Assembly: GCF_000807275.1 (NCBI RefSeq)
Contig: NZ_CP009056.1
Span: forward strand, 310,001 to 374,000
Direction of reading: 5' to 3'
DNA from: Frischella perrara
GTDB taxonomy: Bacteria; Pseudomonadota; Gammaproteobacteria; Enterobacterales; Orbaceae
DNA length: 64,000 nt
Shown one piece after another: positions 40,103 through 49,305 of this stretch. The translations under genes and the position numbers were made by a program. The stretch's first letter is position 1. Each line of letters opens with the position of its first letter. The notes beneath the pieces were generated by a model. That model was not told the DNA's origin. It saw nothing but the letters and a program-made list of their open reading frames with translations, and did not search any database.

Positions 40103-40882
40103 TTATTTACTAAAAGTAACTTCATGACCATAACTTTGGATTATATTTTGAATACGATCCATTGTTTCACGGGGCGGAGGTTCAACGCCTTCAAGCATAT
40201 ATTTATCACCTAAAGTCGCCCATTTGTATGCCCCCATTTTATGATACGGCAGCATTTCTACTTTCTCGATATTTTTCATACCTTGTATAAATTTACCTAA
40301 TCGATGGGCTGAATCATCATCATCAGACCATCCTGGTACCACTACATAGCGAATCCAAGTACGTTTATTGATTTTCTGTAAGTATTGAGCAAATTCTAAG
40401 ACGCGTTTATTTGATACACCGACTAATTTTTGATGAATATCATCATTTAGTTGTTTAAGATCAAGCATGACTAAATCAGTTTGCTCCATAAGAGCATGAG
40501 TAGTTTCATCAATATTACGGGCATAGCCATTGGTATCTAAACAAGTACCTATTCCTTGCTCGTGACAAGCTTTAAACCATTCAGTTACAAACTCAGCTTG
40601 TAACATCGCTTCGCCACCTGATGCTGTAACACCGCCACCATTTGGAATAATAAAGTGTTTATAGGTGACAATTTCTTTCATAAGTTCGTCAACAGTTACC
40701 TCCCGACCTGCTTTTAAATCCCAAGTATCGCGGTTGTGACAATACAAACAACGCATTAAACAACCTTGAAAGAAAACAATAAAACGAATACCAGGACCGT
40801 CAACAGTACCAAAGGATTCAAACGAGTGTATACGACCTTTTATGGGTTGTTTGGTTGTCATAATAATATTGTGTTGCTCCAT
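40103..40882 (-). CDS. pflA: Pyruvate formate-lyase-activating enzyme
   Basis: A radical-SAM enzyme that makes the glycyl radical on PflB. It is 259 residues, with the CX3CX2C cluster motif in [18 protein letters not shown], the SAM-binding GGE block ([18 protein letters not shown]) and [17 protein letters not shown], all close to E. coli PflA. The first residues (MEQHNII) may be an extension; [14 protein letters not shown] at 40861 is an alternative start. In E. coli pflA follows pflB directly; here a 16-kb ter block with terminators lies between them, so pflA needs its own promoter in the 283-bp gap upstream. Confidence 0.95.
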   Translation of the reverse strand: MEQHNIIMTTKQPIKGRIHSFESFGTVDGPGIRFIVFFQGCLMRCLYCHNRDTWDLKAGREVTVDELMKEIVTYKHFIIPNGGGVTASGGEAMLQAEFVTEWFKACHEQGIGTCLDTNGYARNIDETTHALMEQTDLVMLDLKQLNDDIHQKLVGVSNKRVLEFAQYLQKINKRTWIRYVVVPGWSDDDDSAHRLGKFIQGMKNIEKVEMLPYHKMGAYKWATLGDKYMLEGVEPPPRETMDRIQNIIQSYGHEVTFSK

Positions 40883-41032
40883 AACGAATCTCTAAAAATT
40901 GCTCACATTGCTTTTTATATGTATTTTAACTCACTGAAAATTAGCTTACACCAATTGCATTAATTAAATATGAGTTTCTATTTGTTAATTATAGCGAATT
41001 TAGTCAGGCAATATTAGATTATTATGACAAAT

Positions 41033-41064
41033 AAAAAAGAATAACACTTATTGAGTGTTATTCT
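41033..41064 (-). terminator. Rho-independent terminator at the end of the ter block
   Basis: An 11-bp perfect stem AGAATAACACT / AGTGTTATTCT around TATTG. On the minus strand it is followed by TTTTTT, about 100 bp past the terE stop codon. It separates ter transcription from pflA. Confidence 0.85.
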
Positions 41065-41165
41065 GTCATCAAATTTGACGATGCAATTATATTGAGTCTT
41101 TTTAATTATTATATACAGGCTAGTTTATACAAGAATTGTGACTAGCCATGTAAATAATCATTAAT

Positions 41166-41741
41166 TTAAACAGAAACACCATATTGTGATGCCATTGCTG
41201 ATAAACCACCAGCAAACCCTTGACCAACAGCTCTGAATTTCCATTCTGAACCATGGCGATAAAGTTCGCCAAAAACCATAGCTGTTTCTGTTGACGCATC
41301 TTCAGATAAATCAAAACGAGCAATTTCTACTCCGTTATCATTATCATATACACGTATGAAACTATTAGAAACCATACCAAAATTTTGTTTACGATTTTCA
41401 GCATCATAAATGGTAACGCTGAAAATTAACTTTTTAACATTATCAGGGATTTGAGATAAGTTGATTTTAATTTGTTCATCATCGCCATCTCCATCCCCTG
41501 TTCTATTATCCCCTTGATGTTCAATAGAACCACATGGGCTTTTAGTATTATTAAAGAAAATGAAATGAGAATCTGATAGTACTTTATCATTTTCGCTTAA
41601 CATGAATAGAGAAGCATCTAAGTCAAATTCTTTGCCATCAGTAACACGGGCATCCCAGCCCAAACCAACCATTGCTACTGTCATAGTTGGTGCTTCTTTT
41701 GTTAACGATACATTGCCACCTTTTACTAGTGATACAGCCAT
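41166..41741 (-). CDS. terE: Tellurite-resistance/stress protein TerE
   Basis: A 191-residue TerD-domain protein, cytoplasmic, expected to bind calcium through the acidic loop [13 protein letters not shown]. It starts [20 protein letters not shown] and is nearly collinear with E. coli/plasmid TerE ([56 protein letters not shown]). Last gene of the ter operon, 18 bp after terD, followed by a strong terminator. TerD-family proteins are linked to tellurite, phage and colicin resistance and to membrane-associated stress complexes. The mechanism is not settled. Confidence 0.95.
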   Translation of the reverse strand: MAVSLVKGGNVSLTKEAPTMTVAMVGLGWDARVTDGKEFDLDASLFMLSENDKVLSDSHFIFFNNTKSPCGSIEHQGDNRTGDGDGDDEQIKINLSQIPDNVKKLIFSVTIYDAENRKQNFGMVSNSFIRVYDNDNGVEIARFDLSEDASTETAMVFGELYRHGSEWKFRAVGQGFAGGLSAMASQYGVSV

Positions 41742-41759
41742 TTTTAATTCCTTCTTATT

Positions 41760-42338
41760 TTAAGATGCGTTAATACCGTATTGAGCACAAACAGAAGCTA
41801 AACCACCGGCATAGCCCTGACCAACCGCACGGAACTTCCACTCACCATTATGTCGATATAGCTCACCAAATAGCATTGCAGTTTCAGTTGAAGCGTCTTC
41901 AGTTAAATCATATCGCGCAACCTCGATCTGGGTATCATCATTAACTAATCGAATAAAAGCACCTTCTATTTGACCAAAATTTTGTCTTCTCACTGCTGCA
42001 TCATGAATAGTAACGACGAAAACGAGCTTAGCGACATTAGCAGGGATTTTATCAAGTTTGATTTTAATTGATTCATCATCACCATCACCTTCCCCTGTTC
42101 TATTATCTCCTGTATGTTCAACAGATCCGTCAGCTGAACGTAAATTATTATAAAATATAAAATCTAAATCATTACGAACTTTGCCATTTTCTGCTAAAAG
42201 AAAAACTGATGCATCAAGATCATAATCTTGACCATCAGTGGCACGTACGTCCCATCCTAGTCCGATTAGTACATTTTTCATACCCGGATCGGTTTTGCTT
42301 AAAGAAACGTTGCCACCTTTAGAAAGAGAAACACCCAT
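41760..42338 (-). CDS. terD: Tellurite-resistance/stress protein TerD
   Basis: A 192-residue TerD-domain protein. [40 protein letters not shown] and the C-terminal [20 protein letters not shown] are almost identical to E. coli plasmid TerD. The acidic calcium-binding loop GEGDGDDES is intact. It is a paralogue of terE and lies 38 bp after terC. In TerD structures two calcium ions bind between the two halves of the beta-sandwich; the ligands appear to be present here. Confidence 0.95.
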   Translation of the reverse strand: MGVSLSKGGNVSLSKTDPGMKNVLIGLGWDVRATDGQDYDLDASVFLLAENGKVRNDLDFIFYNNLRSADGSVEHTGDNRTGEGDGDDESIKIKLDKIPANVAKLVFVVTIHDAAVRRQNFGQIEGAFIRLVNDDTQIEVARYDLTEDASTETAMLFGELYRHNGEWKFRAVGQGYAGGLASVCAQYGINAS

Positions 42339-42376
42339 ATTTAACTCCTTGTTTCATTTATATTAACTTAATTTAT

Positions 42377-43399
42377 TTACTCTTCTGATTTAGAAGGGAA
42401 TAGCAAACTGGCTATGATGCCGAGTGCTAAAATTGTCAGTACGATAATTAGGCTTGTTGAAGCTGAAATGTTATAACCATGACCCCATAAATGATCAGTT
42501 GCATTTAAGAATAATTTTAGCGCAATAAAAAATAAGATCACCATTACTGATTTTTCTAAATGCACTAAATATCGTTTTAAAGCATCTAATACAAAATACA
42601 TACTACGTAGACCTAAAATTGCGAACATCATTGCACTATATATGATCAATGGTTCACGACTTACGGCAATGACAGCAGGTACAGAGTCAAATGCAAACAT
42701 CACATCGGAAATTTCAATGACGGCTAAACATAAAAATAAAGGGGTAGCAAAAATGGTTGCTTTTGCACCACTATTAATTACTAAATCTTTATTTTCTGGC
42801 TTAGCTAATTCCTCGTTAACTTGTTTTTTATTAATAAAGAAATTATGACCATAGATTTTGGGCCAAACTGGGAAAATTCGTTTAACTAAACGATAAGCTA
42901 AATGTTGAGAATAGTCTTCTATTTCTTCATCACTATCATCATTTTTAAGCATCATTACAGCAGTCCAACCAACCACAAAAGCAAAGATTAATTCAACATA
43001 AGAACCTAAGCTAAGCAGTCCTGTTCCAATGATAACAAAGATCCCTCTGAATATAATAGCACCAATGATTCCCCAATAAAGAATTCTATGCCAATATTTG
43101 CTAGGTATTGAGAACCAAGAGAAAATAGCCATCATTACAAACAGATTATCAATCGATAACACTTTTTCTAATGCATAGCCTGTTATAAATAAACTACCAA
43201 CTTCTGAACCATAGCTATAGAAAAGATAAACAGCAAATAACAGTGATATGATGACCCAAAATACCGACCATAATATAGCGCTTCTTAAACTAATAACCTT
43301 ATCTTTTCGATGTGTAAATAGATCGATAAATAAGGCACCTACTAATAAACATACAAATACAATCGTTGTTTGTATTGGAAAACCGAGAAATGTTGTCAT
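42377..43399 (-). CDS. terC: Tellurite-resistance integral membrane protein TerC
   Basis: A polytopic inner-membrane protein of about 340 residues with eight to nine helices. It carries the TerC-family acidic membrane motifs YALEKVLSIDNLFVMMAIFSWF and AVIEISDVMFAFDSVPAVIAVS, whose aspartates suggest metal-ion transport or binding (TerC relatives act with manganese). A cytoplasmic loop carries DDSDEEIEDYSQHLAYRL. I start at MTTFLGFP (43399) because AGGA lies six bases upstream; ATG 43405 overlaps that site. The gap of about 150 bp to terA is where terB stands in classical operons; no terB is present. Confidence 0.94.
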   Translation of the reverse strand: MTTFLGFPIQTTIVFVCLLVGALFIDLFTHRKDKVISLRSAILWSVFWVIISLLFAVYLFYSYGSEVGSLFITGYALEKVLSIDNLFVMMAIFSWFSIPSKYWHRILYWGIIGAIIFRGIFVIIGTGLLSLGSYVELIFAFVVGWTAVMMLKNDDSDEEIEDYSQHLAYRLVKRIFPVWPKIYGHNFFINKKQVNEELAKPENKDLVINSGAKATIFATPLFLCLAVIEISDVMFAFDSVPAVIAVSREPLIIYSAMMFAILGLRSMYFVLDALKRYLVHLEKSVMVILFFIALKLFLNATDHLWGHGYNISASTSLIIVLTILALGIIASLLFPSKSEE

Positions 43400-43550
43400 T
43401 TTCATCCTAATTACATATTTACATTGCTTTTAGCTCTAACACATTGTTTTATTATCATATCTATGTTTAGAACTACCATATTACTAGCATTATTTATACT
43501 TTTAATTTTATTATTTTAAAGCAAATTGCAGTGACGCTCTATAAATTATC

Positions 43551-44741
43551 TTATTTACGCCCCGCTTGCCATCTAAAATTCCAGCGGTAAGCATGAGCTA
43601 ACTCCCGTTGACCACGAAAATATTTGTTAAGACGTTGTATTTTTATTGCTCCTTTATCGTTTTTTAGCTGCACAATAGCGCATAATCTATTTTTGTTATT
43701 ACCTTCAGTAAGCTGAGTCTCAATTTCAGGTTGTCCTGGTACTTGAACACTAACGGTAGCATCGATTTGATTCCAATTTGGCACTCCCTCATAAATGAAT
43801 GTATAAATGAGTACTTCATCAATCTGTTTCCAGTATTTTCCGTTTATATATATCCATTCATCGTTTTTATTAGAACCATTACGATCATCTTCCATTAATT
43901 GTACATAGCAAGGAGAATTTAAAGAGCCAAATGTGTTACCTAATGCTTGAATTACATAAATACTTTTATCTTTTAGTCGTACAAATGCAGCTAAATCAAG
44001 ATCAATTTTTTTATTTATATTTAAAAAACTTGATAAAAATCCCTTTTGTTCTTTATTTGACTTATTCCAATTTAAATTGATACCAATCATTCCATAATTA
44101 TCTTGTTTGTCTAAACTAACCATAGTTTTATATTTAGACAAAGATATTTTGTTAAGATTGACTTTACTTGAAGGATTGGAATTATTTACTTGATTGGCAT
44201 TACTTACTTGATTGGTTATAGTCTCTGAGGAATTTTCTTCATCAACAATATTAACGCCAAAATTCTCTGCTAACGGTTTCAACCCACCATTGAATCCTTG
44301 AGCAATAAATCTAAATTTCCATTCAGAATTTCGCCGATAAATTTCGCCCATAATTAATGCTTTTTCTGGGCGATCAGTAATATCCACTTCCCCGACGGCT
44401 ATGACTTGATTATTGGCTATAATTTGAATAGATAAATTAGATAACTGACTAATTGGTTGATACTCATCACAACTAATTGTAAAGGCAACTTTCGTAACAT
44501 CATTGGCCAGTTTTGATAGGTTTACAATAAATTCATGATTTTTATTGTGGTCTTGTTTCCATGAAATTGAGCCATTTTCATTATTTGGCTGTCCATAAAA
44601 AACCATATCAAGATCATCTTTTACCTTATCATTAGCAAATAGTCGAAATGCTGAAGCATCAACCGGTAAACCTGAACTAATTTTTACGATAATATCATTA
44701 TGGTTAATGATGGTATTTGCACCTAAAGTTAAATTTATCAT
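43551..44741 (-). CDS. terA: TerA-like double TerD-fold protein
   Basis: A 396-residue protein with two TerD-like domains. The first (about residues 1-165) lacks the acidic GDGDDE loop but keeps DASAFRLFANDKVKDDLDMVFYGQP and EIYRRNSEWKFRFIAQGF. An Asn/Ser-rich linker (about 170-200) follows. The second domain (MIGINLNWN to the end) contains IDLDLAAFVRLKD and ends in HAYRWNFRWQAGRK. This layout and the position between terZ and terC fit TerA. Its ATG overlaps the terZ stop by 4 bases (ATGA). The missing calcium loop in domain one suggests a structural rather than calcium-sensing role there. Confidence 0.87.
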   Translation of the reverse strand: MINLTLGANTIINHNDIIVKISSGLPVDASAFRLFANDKVKDDLDMVFYGQPNNENGSISWKQDHNKNHEFIVNLSKLANDVTKVAFTISCDEYQPISQLSNLSIQIIANNQVIAVGEVDITDRPEKALIMGEIYRRNSEWKFRFIAQGFNGGLKPLAENFGVNIVDEENSSETITNQVSNANQVNNSNPSSKVNLNKISLSKYKTMVSLDKQDNYGMIGINLNWNKSNKEQKGFLSSFLNINKKIDLDLAAFVRLKDKSIYVIQALGNTFGSLNSPCYVQLMEDDRNGSNKNDEWIYINGKYWKQIDEVLIYTFIYEGVPNWNQIDATVSVQVPGQPEIETQLTEGNNKNRLCAIVQLKNDKGAIKIQRLNKYFRGQRELAHAYRWNFRWQAGRK

Positions 44742-45340
44742 CTACCAATTACCTTATTAACAATTTGTGCGTACATCTCACGAATTGTTCTACCAATACA
44801 AGGAAAACCTTGTGCGGTGAAGTCCCACGAGCCACCATTACGTTTGAGGGTAGCAATAATAATTCCTGTATGTGGACCTTGCTCAGATAATCTATAGTGA
44901 GCAAGCTCTTTATTATTTTGATCTAAGACACGGCAAAAAGCATTATCTACATCGTTAAATGTCTGTCCTCTGAAGCTATTAACTGTAAATACTAAATATT
45001 CAACTTCGAAAGGTAGCTTTGGTAAGTAAACATAAATAACTTCATCGTCCCCATCTCCTTCACCAGTTATATTATCACCACTGTGAATAACTGACTTACA
45101 TTTAGATTTAAGATGGCCAAACCAGACCTCATCAATTTTTTTACCGTTTTCATCTAACATGATGCAACTAGCATCTAAATCAATGGAATCATCTTGTGAA
45201 GAAAACAAACTACTGAAAAATCCTTTTTTAGTTGAATTATGACGTATAACCGGATCCCAACCGAGACCAAAATGTAATTGATTTAATGCTGAAGATTCTT
45301 TTTTAAGCGAAATTGTTTGATTTTTTTTAAGTGATACCAT
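44738..45340 (-). CDS. terZ: TerZ-like TerD-domain protein
   Basis: A 200-residue TerD-family protein matching TerZ: VSLKKNQTISLKKESSALNQ, HFGLGWDPV, the Phe-rich insert KKGFFSSLFSSQDDS, IDLDASCIMLDENGKK, the calcium loop [14 protein letters not shown], and FTVNSFRGQTFNDVDNAFCRV. AAAGGAG precedes the ATG. First gene of the terZACDE part, 77 bp after the CitE-like gene, a larger gap than elsewhere in the block, so an internal promoter is possible. Translationally coupled to terA. Confidence 0.92.
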   Translation of the reverse strand: MVSLKKNQTISLKKESSALNQLHFGLGWDPVIRHNSTKKGFFSSLFSSQDDSIDLDASCIMLDENGKKIDEVWFGHLKSKCKSVIHSGDNITGEGDGDDEVIYVYLPKLPFEVEYLVFTVNSFRGQTFNDVDNAFCRVLDQNNKELAHYRLSEQGPHTGIIIATLKRNGGSWDFTAQGFPCIGRTIREMYAQIVNKVIGR

Positions 45341-45417
45341 AATTTTACTCCTTTCAAAAATATTATTTATAACAAGTAACTTTTTACGATTAATTTTTAT
45401 TTAATGAAAATTATTAA

Positions 45418-46326
45418 TTAATCAATACCAAAACATTGAGCTCTTTCAATAATATCGCTTGCCCAGCGATGTTGGGTAGACGGTTCACACATTGAACCAT
45501 TAATATTAAATACTCCACCTTGCGGAACAGATAAAATCTTTTTGGCTTCTGTATATTCTTGTTCTGTGACCCGATAAATCTGATTAATGATTTCCAATTG
45601 CGATGGATGAATGAGTGTTTTTCCAACTAAACCATGCAAAATATCTAAGGCTACTTCCTTTGCTAATAAATCATTATCTGAAAAATGTTCGCATACTGGC
45701 GCTGTAAGATAAAATCCATTTTGGGCGAAGATTACAACTAACATTTTAATAAGATAGCCAACAGGTCCATCGTAGAGTGTCATATTTTTATGACGTCGCA
45801 ATCGTAGTCCATTCATTAAATCATTACCACCAATACGTAATAAAAGGATTCGCTCACGACAAGGGTGAACTGATAATGTATCCGATAGCTGTTGCATTTT
45901 AACCATATTATAAACATCTTGTGTTTCTAAAGTTGGCATCATCAATAATTGTGTATTTTGTAAAGTAGACCACCAATCATTTAGGCAAGTTTGATCGAAT
46001 TTTGGAATAACAAAGCCAGCAACATAGGTTAGGTTTAAATTAGCAATTATCCAATTTGCGATATCGATATTTCTAGGGCGTATAAAAATAAGAGGTACTT
46101 GTTCATCTGATGTTTGATTTAGATGATCCGTAATATGTAATATACTTTTTAGCAAATTATCTTTAGCAAAGCCTATATCTTCCAATTTAACAGAATCTTC
46201 TAAACAGATAATGACTGATTTTAAGTCTTGATATTTATTATGAATTATAATATCAACAATATTTGGATTATTCGCCGGAATATATAAACTTGAACCAATA
46301 TTCCAAGGTGATATTTTTTTATTCAT
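45418..46326 (-). CDS. CitE-like / HpcH-HpaI-family TIM-barrel protein of the Ter block
   Basis: A 302-residue protein of the citrate-lyase-beta/HpcH aldolase family: SSLYIPANNPNIVD at the start, IICLEDSVKLEDI (metal-ligand region), IFIRPRNID, MMPTLETQDVYN, RIGGNDLMNGLRL and GKTLIHPSQLEIINQIY. Such enzymes act on acyl-CoA or oxo-acids. In Ter-type blocks a CitE-like protein regularly accompanies two PRTases, an ATP-grasp protein and HAD phosphatases, a set proposed (Aravind and colleagues) to make a nucleoside-like metabolite. It overlaps the upstream gene by 8 bases. The reaction is unknown. Confidence 0.82.
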   Translation of the reverse strand: MNKKISPWNIGSSLYIPANNPNIVDIIIHNKYQDLKSVIICLEDSVKLEDIGFAKDNLLKSILHITDHLNQTSDEQVPLIFIRPRNIDIANWIIANLNLTYVAGFVIPKFDQTCLNDWWSTLQNTQLLMMPTLETQDVYNMVKMQQLSDTLSVHPCRERILLLRIGGNDLMNGLRLRRHKNMTLYDGPVGYLIKMLVVIFAQNGFYLTAPVCEHFSDNDLLAKEVALDILHGLVGKTLIHPSQLEIINQIYRVTEQEYTEAKKILSVPQGGVFNINGSMCEPSTQHRWASDIIERAQCFGID

Positions 46327-47401
46327 CAGAGACCTTCTTTATAATTGTAATTGCACGATAATTCCCTAAATTTTTATTATCTTCTATAATTTTTATGTTC
46401 TTGCTTTCGGCCAAATAAATGAGTAGTTTTACATCAGGATCATTACGATCTCGAACTAAAACGTAATCAGGAATCCTTCTTAAAACGGCTCTAGTTGCCT
46501 CAGCTATACCAGGCTTAATTCGATTTAAATTAGTAATATTATATTTTTCAGCCAAATGTTGTATAACTTGTTGGCTAATTTGGAATAGCTCATGTTTTTT
46601 GTTCGGATTGAAGCTGACATTTGGTAATGTGGTGGCGTCAATTTGGCGTCGATGTTGGTCGACGATATCGGCTAAATATTGACTGCAATCATATTTCTCT
46701 AAATGATTGCATTGAATACAACCATGTAAATCGCCATTTAACCAAATTGAACGAGATATCATTCCTGAAACAGGCGCTCCCATAATACCAAATGGAATTA
46801 ACCAATCATCATCACTTGCAGAAGCCCAAGCACAACCACAAGGATCTGCCAAAACAATCAATTTTGGTTTATCTTGATAACCCGGTCTTAAAGCTAAAGA
46901 CTGCTGAAGTTGATTGGTAATGGCTCCTTTACCTGTCCAGCCATCCACAAAGACGATGCCTTCTTTACCATGTTTATTTTCAATCCAATCCATCGCAACG
47001 GTATCAATACCGCGATCGCGAATAATGCTGACACCATAATGGTAAGTTTGTTTACCAAGATCTTTTAGTGCTCTTTTTAACATTACACCTAATGGTACGC
47101 CTGCACGAACTAGGCTTACGAGCACAATTGGTGTTTGAATTTGTTGAGTTAAAAAAATAGCAAGTTGTAATACTTCTTTCGCTAAACGTTGACCTTCTTT
47201 CTGTATTGATTTTTCGAATAAATCTAAGTGCCAGCTAGTCGGTTCATCTTCACGACTAATCATTTCCGAGTAGTGTTTCTTTCCTGATTGAATTAATTGT
47301 TCTTTTATTTCAACAGGTGTAGTTTCCATTTCAACGCGTTTTAGTAAAAATTGGACATCACTGTAAGTGTATGATCCTGAAAACGGTTCAATATTAATCA
47401 T
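46319..47401 (-). CDS. PRTase_1 / StiP-family protein of the Ter block
   Basis: A 360-residue protein of the family labelled StiP (cysteine protease StiP) or PRTase_1. The phosphoribosyltransferase-like core has IVLVSLVRAGVPLGVMLKRAL and the PRPP-loop-like IVFVDGWTGKGAIT. A cysteine-rich stretch follows (DPCGCAWAS; CIQCNHLEKYDC), then a C-terminal helical part. The glycine/threonine loop fits PRPP binding better than proteolysis, so I favour a phosphoribosyl-transfer role, as proposed by comparative genomics. The start lies 2 bp after the HAD gene, and its end overlaps the CitE-like gene. Confidence 0.8.
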   Translation of the reverse strand: MINIEPFSGSYTYSDVQFLLKRVEMETTPVEIKEQLIQSGKKHYSEMISREDEPTSWHLDLFEKSIQKEGQRLAKEVLQLAIFLTQQIQTPIVLVSLVRAGVPLGVMLKRALKDLGKQTYHYGVSIIRDRGIDTVAMDWIENKHGKEGIVFVDGWTGKGAITNQLQQSLALRPGYQDKPKLIVLADPCGCAWASASDDDWLIPFGIMGAPVSGMISRSIWLNGDLHGCIQCNHLEKYDCSQYLADIVDQHRRQIDATTLPNVSFNPNKKHELFQISQQVIQHLAEKYNITNLNRIKPGIAEATRAVLRRIPDYVLVRDRNDPDVKLLIYLAESKNIKIIEDNKNLGNYRAITIIKKVSDE

Positions 47402-47403
47402 TA

Positions 47404-48189
47404 TTATTTTCCAAATATTGTTTGTTTAATTGTATCGCTGAATTGACTTTTTTGTGGAATACAAAACCAAGTACAAAGTTGCATAAAACTAAAGTCTGTT
47501 AAGCTGTCACCCATTCCTAGTAATGGAAAAGTACCTCTTTCTGTTTTTAGTTTATTAATCAGCCATGTCGCAGCTTTGCCTTTTTCAATTGGTTTTGGAA
47601 TCCAAGCGATATTGTTATTGTTGCGGTGAATATAAAATTCACTTGTGTCAAACTTTTGTTGAAGTTCATCATCAAATTGATAAAGCTCGGAAAGCCGATT
47701 ACTATCACGATGTTTCATGACGAAATAGATAGGTACATCATCATATTCATAATTGATTCTTACCCAAGCATTCAATTTTTGTTTTATCATCATTTGTTCA
47801 ATATCGTGCTGTAATGAAAGTAACTGGCTTCGAAAAGGATGGATATCATACAAAATTTTTTGTTGCCAAGTAATATCATTTTGCCCTTTAGCATCTAAAA
47901 TTACTGCACCATGAGTTGTGATTGACCAAGAGTTGAACGGTAATTTAACTCGTTTTATTTCTTGGGTCCCCCGTGCGGTAACGGGGATCACTTCTGCATT
48001 TTGTAACATCCAATTGACAAATAAAAACTGCTCATCGCTCATAAAACTACGAGGCGTTAACGAGCGATCGAGCGCAGCTATATGTTTAGGTGAGATGTGT
48101 AATTCCTCTTGCATTTTCCGTTTAGTTTGGAATAACGTATCATCTAAATCGGTTAATATAACGGGTTTATTGGATGTCATATCAAGCAT
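47404..48189 (-). CDS. HAD-superfamily phosphatase of the Ter block (Cof-like)
   Basis: A 261-residue HAD phosphatase. Motif I is LTDLDDTLFQT (DxDxT variant), motif II the VTARGTQE region, motif III the lysine in IEKGKAATWLI, and motif IV GMGDSLTDFSFM. A cap between motifs II and III is of the Cof/C2 type. The ATG at 48189 overlaps the preceding PRTase stop by 8 bases; ATG 48180 (MTSNKPVIL), 1-2 bp after the stop, is an equally good start. It probably dephosphorylates an intermediate made by the neighbouring PRTases. Substrate unknown. Confidence 0.83.
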   Translation of the reverse strand: MLDMTSNKPVILTDLDDTLFQTKRKMQEELHISPKHIAALDRSLTPRSFMSDEQFLFVNWMLQNAEVIPVTARGTQEIKRVKLPFNSWSITTHGAVILDAKGQNDITWQQKILYDIHPFRSQLLSLQHDIEQMMIKQKLNAWVRINYEYDDVPIYFVMKHRDSNRLSELYQFDDELQQKFDTSEFYIHRNNNNIAWIPKPIEKGKAATWLINKLKTERGTFPLLGMGDSLTDFSFMQLCTWFCIPQKSQFSDTIKQTIFGK

Positions 48190-49303
48190 AACAAACTACC
48201 TCAACGTCAGATGTTATTGCTTTCAATTGTTTTAAGAAACTTTGGTCTATGCTGTGTTCTGCGGTTTCAACACATAATAAGATTTTATCAAACTCTTGAT
48301 GAGCAATATTATAAATAAAATTAGGTATACCTTGACCATAATTATCAGTAAAAGAAATCGCTGACTTTATAGCAGAACCTATAGCAATAGGGGAACGTGT
48401 TGTTGAACCAAATAACACTTTTGCCCCTTGTTTTTCTAAGCGTTCAGCTAATAAAAAAGGTTTCCATAGAAATTCTCCACTACCAATAACTAATATGGAT
48501 TTATCCGGTTGAACAGCGATTTGCTGCCCCAAATTATCATGACTTTCGTGACTGCCTAATCTTCCCCAATCCTGAGGACCAATTATAACGTTATCACTCT
48601 GGTTGGTAATATTGACCTCTGGCATTGTTGGTGGTGAAGCATTTAAATCGGGCTGCCAAGACCAATTACCATTTAACAATGCATAACATTGTACCTCTAC
48701 GTCAGGATAGCTTATTGGTTCTTGATTCCAATTAACAAGTGTCAAAATAATTATACGTTTTATATTTTTAAAATAATTTGTATTCCACAAGGACTGAATA
48801 AGATTTCTAAAAGTGTTTCCTGTTGTCATTTCATCATCAATTAGAATTAGATTTTCAGCCTGATTCAAACTTGTGCGCATTGTTTTATCTTGAGGAAGAT
48901 AAATTAAATGATCCGTGGCATGGCTATGGTTTTCTTTAAATTCACATAACAATTCAGCATCCATTGCATGACGAGTTGATGTTAATAAAAATGCCTTATC
49001 AAACTTACTTTTTGCTTCGTGAAAAACACCAGCGGCTAATCCAACAGCTGTTTCGGCCATACCGATAAAAATTGCTTCGCCATTAATATTATCTGGTAAC
49101 ATTTGACTTAGTTCACGATAACTTTTTCGCATTTTTGCAGGCGATACAGGGATATGTTTACCTAATACTTTACTAACAAATAGAAAAGCTCGTTTTGGAT
49201 TATTCCTCTCAGCGATATCAAATAATTCATCTGTAGAGAATTTCCCCATTTTATAATTAATAGAAAGGGTTCCTCGTTTTAATGTTTTCTTTTGATTGAT
49301 CAT
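48182..49303 (-). CDS. PRTase_2 plus TRSP-domain protein of the Ter block
   Basis: A 373-residue two-domain protein. The N-terminal phosphoribosyltransferase domain has IFIGMAETAVGLAAGVFHEA and the PRPP loop NLILIDDEMTTGNTFRNL (about residue 150). The C-terminal domain carries ILVIGSGEFLWKPFLLAERL and the name-giving TRSP motif (GSTTRSPIAIGS). This pairing is characteristic of Ter-associated biosynthetic blocks. The gene begins 2 bp after the ATP-grasp gene and overlaps the following HAD gene, so the four form a tightly coupled unit. It probably transfers a ribosyl-phosphate group. Acceptor unknown. Confidence 0.85.
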   Translation of the reverse strand: MINQKKTLKRGTLSINYKMGKFSTDELFDIAERNNPKRAFLFVSKVLGKHIPVSPAKMRKSYRELSQMLPDNINGEAIFIGMAETAVGLAAGVFHEAKSKFDKAFLLTSTRHAMDAELLCEFKENHSHATDHLIYLPQDKTMRTSLNQAENLILIDDEMTTGNTFRNLIQSLWNTNYFKNIKRIIILTLVNWNQEPISYPDVEVQCYALLNGNWSWQPDLNASPPTMPEVNITNQSDNVIIGPQDWGRLGSHESHDNLGQQIAVQPDKSILVIGSGEFLWKPFLLAERLEKQGAKVLFGSTTRSPIAIGSAIKSAISFTDNYGQGIPNFIYNIAHQEFDKILLCVETAEHSIDQSFLKQLKAITSDVEVVCYA

Positions 49304-49305
49304 GA

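Noticed and set aside
46319-47401. StiP as a cysteine protease
   Set aside because: The family name suggests a protease, but a PRPP-loop-like motif (VDGWTGKGAI) and the neighbouring biosynthetic genes fit a phosphoribosyltransferase better; no Cys-His protease dyad could be supported.
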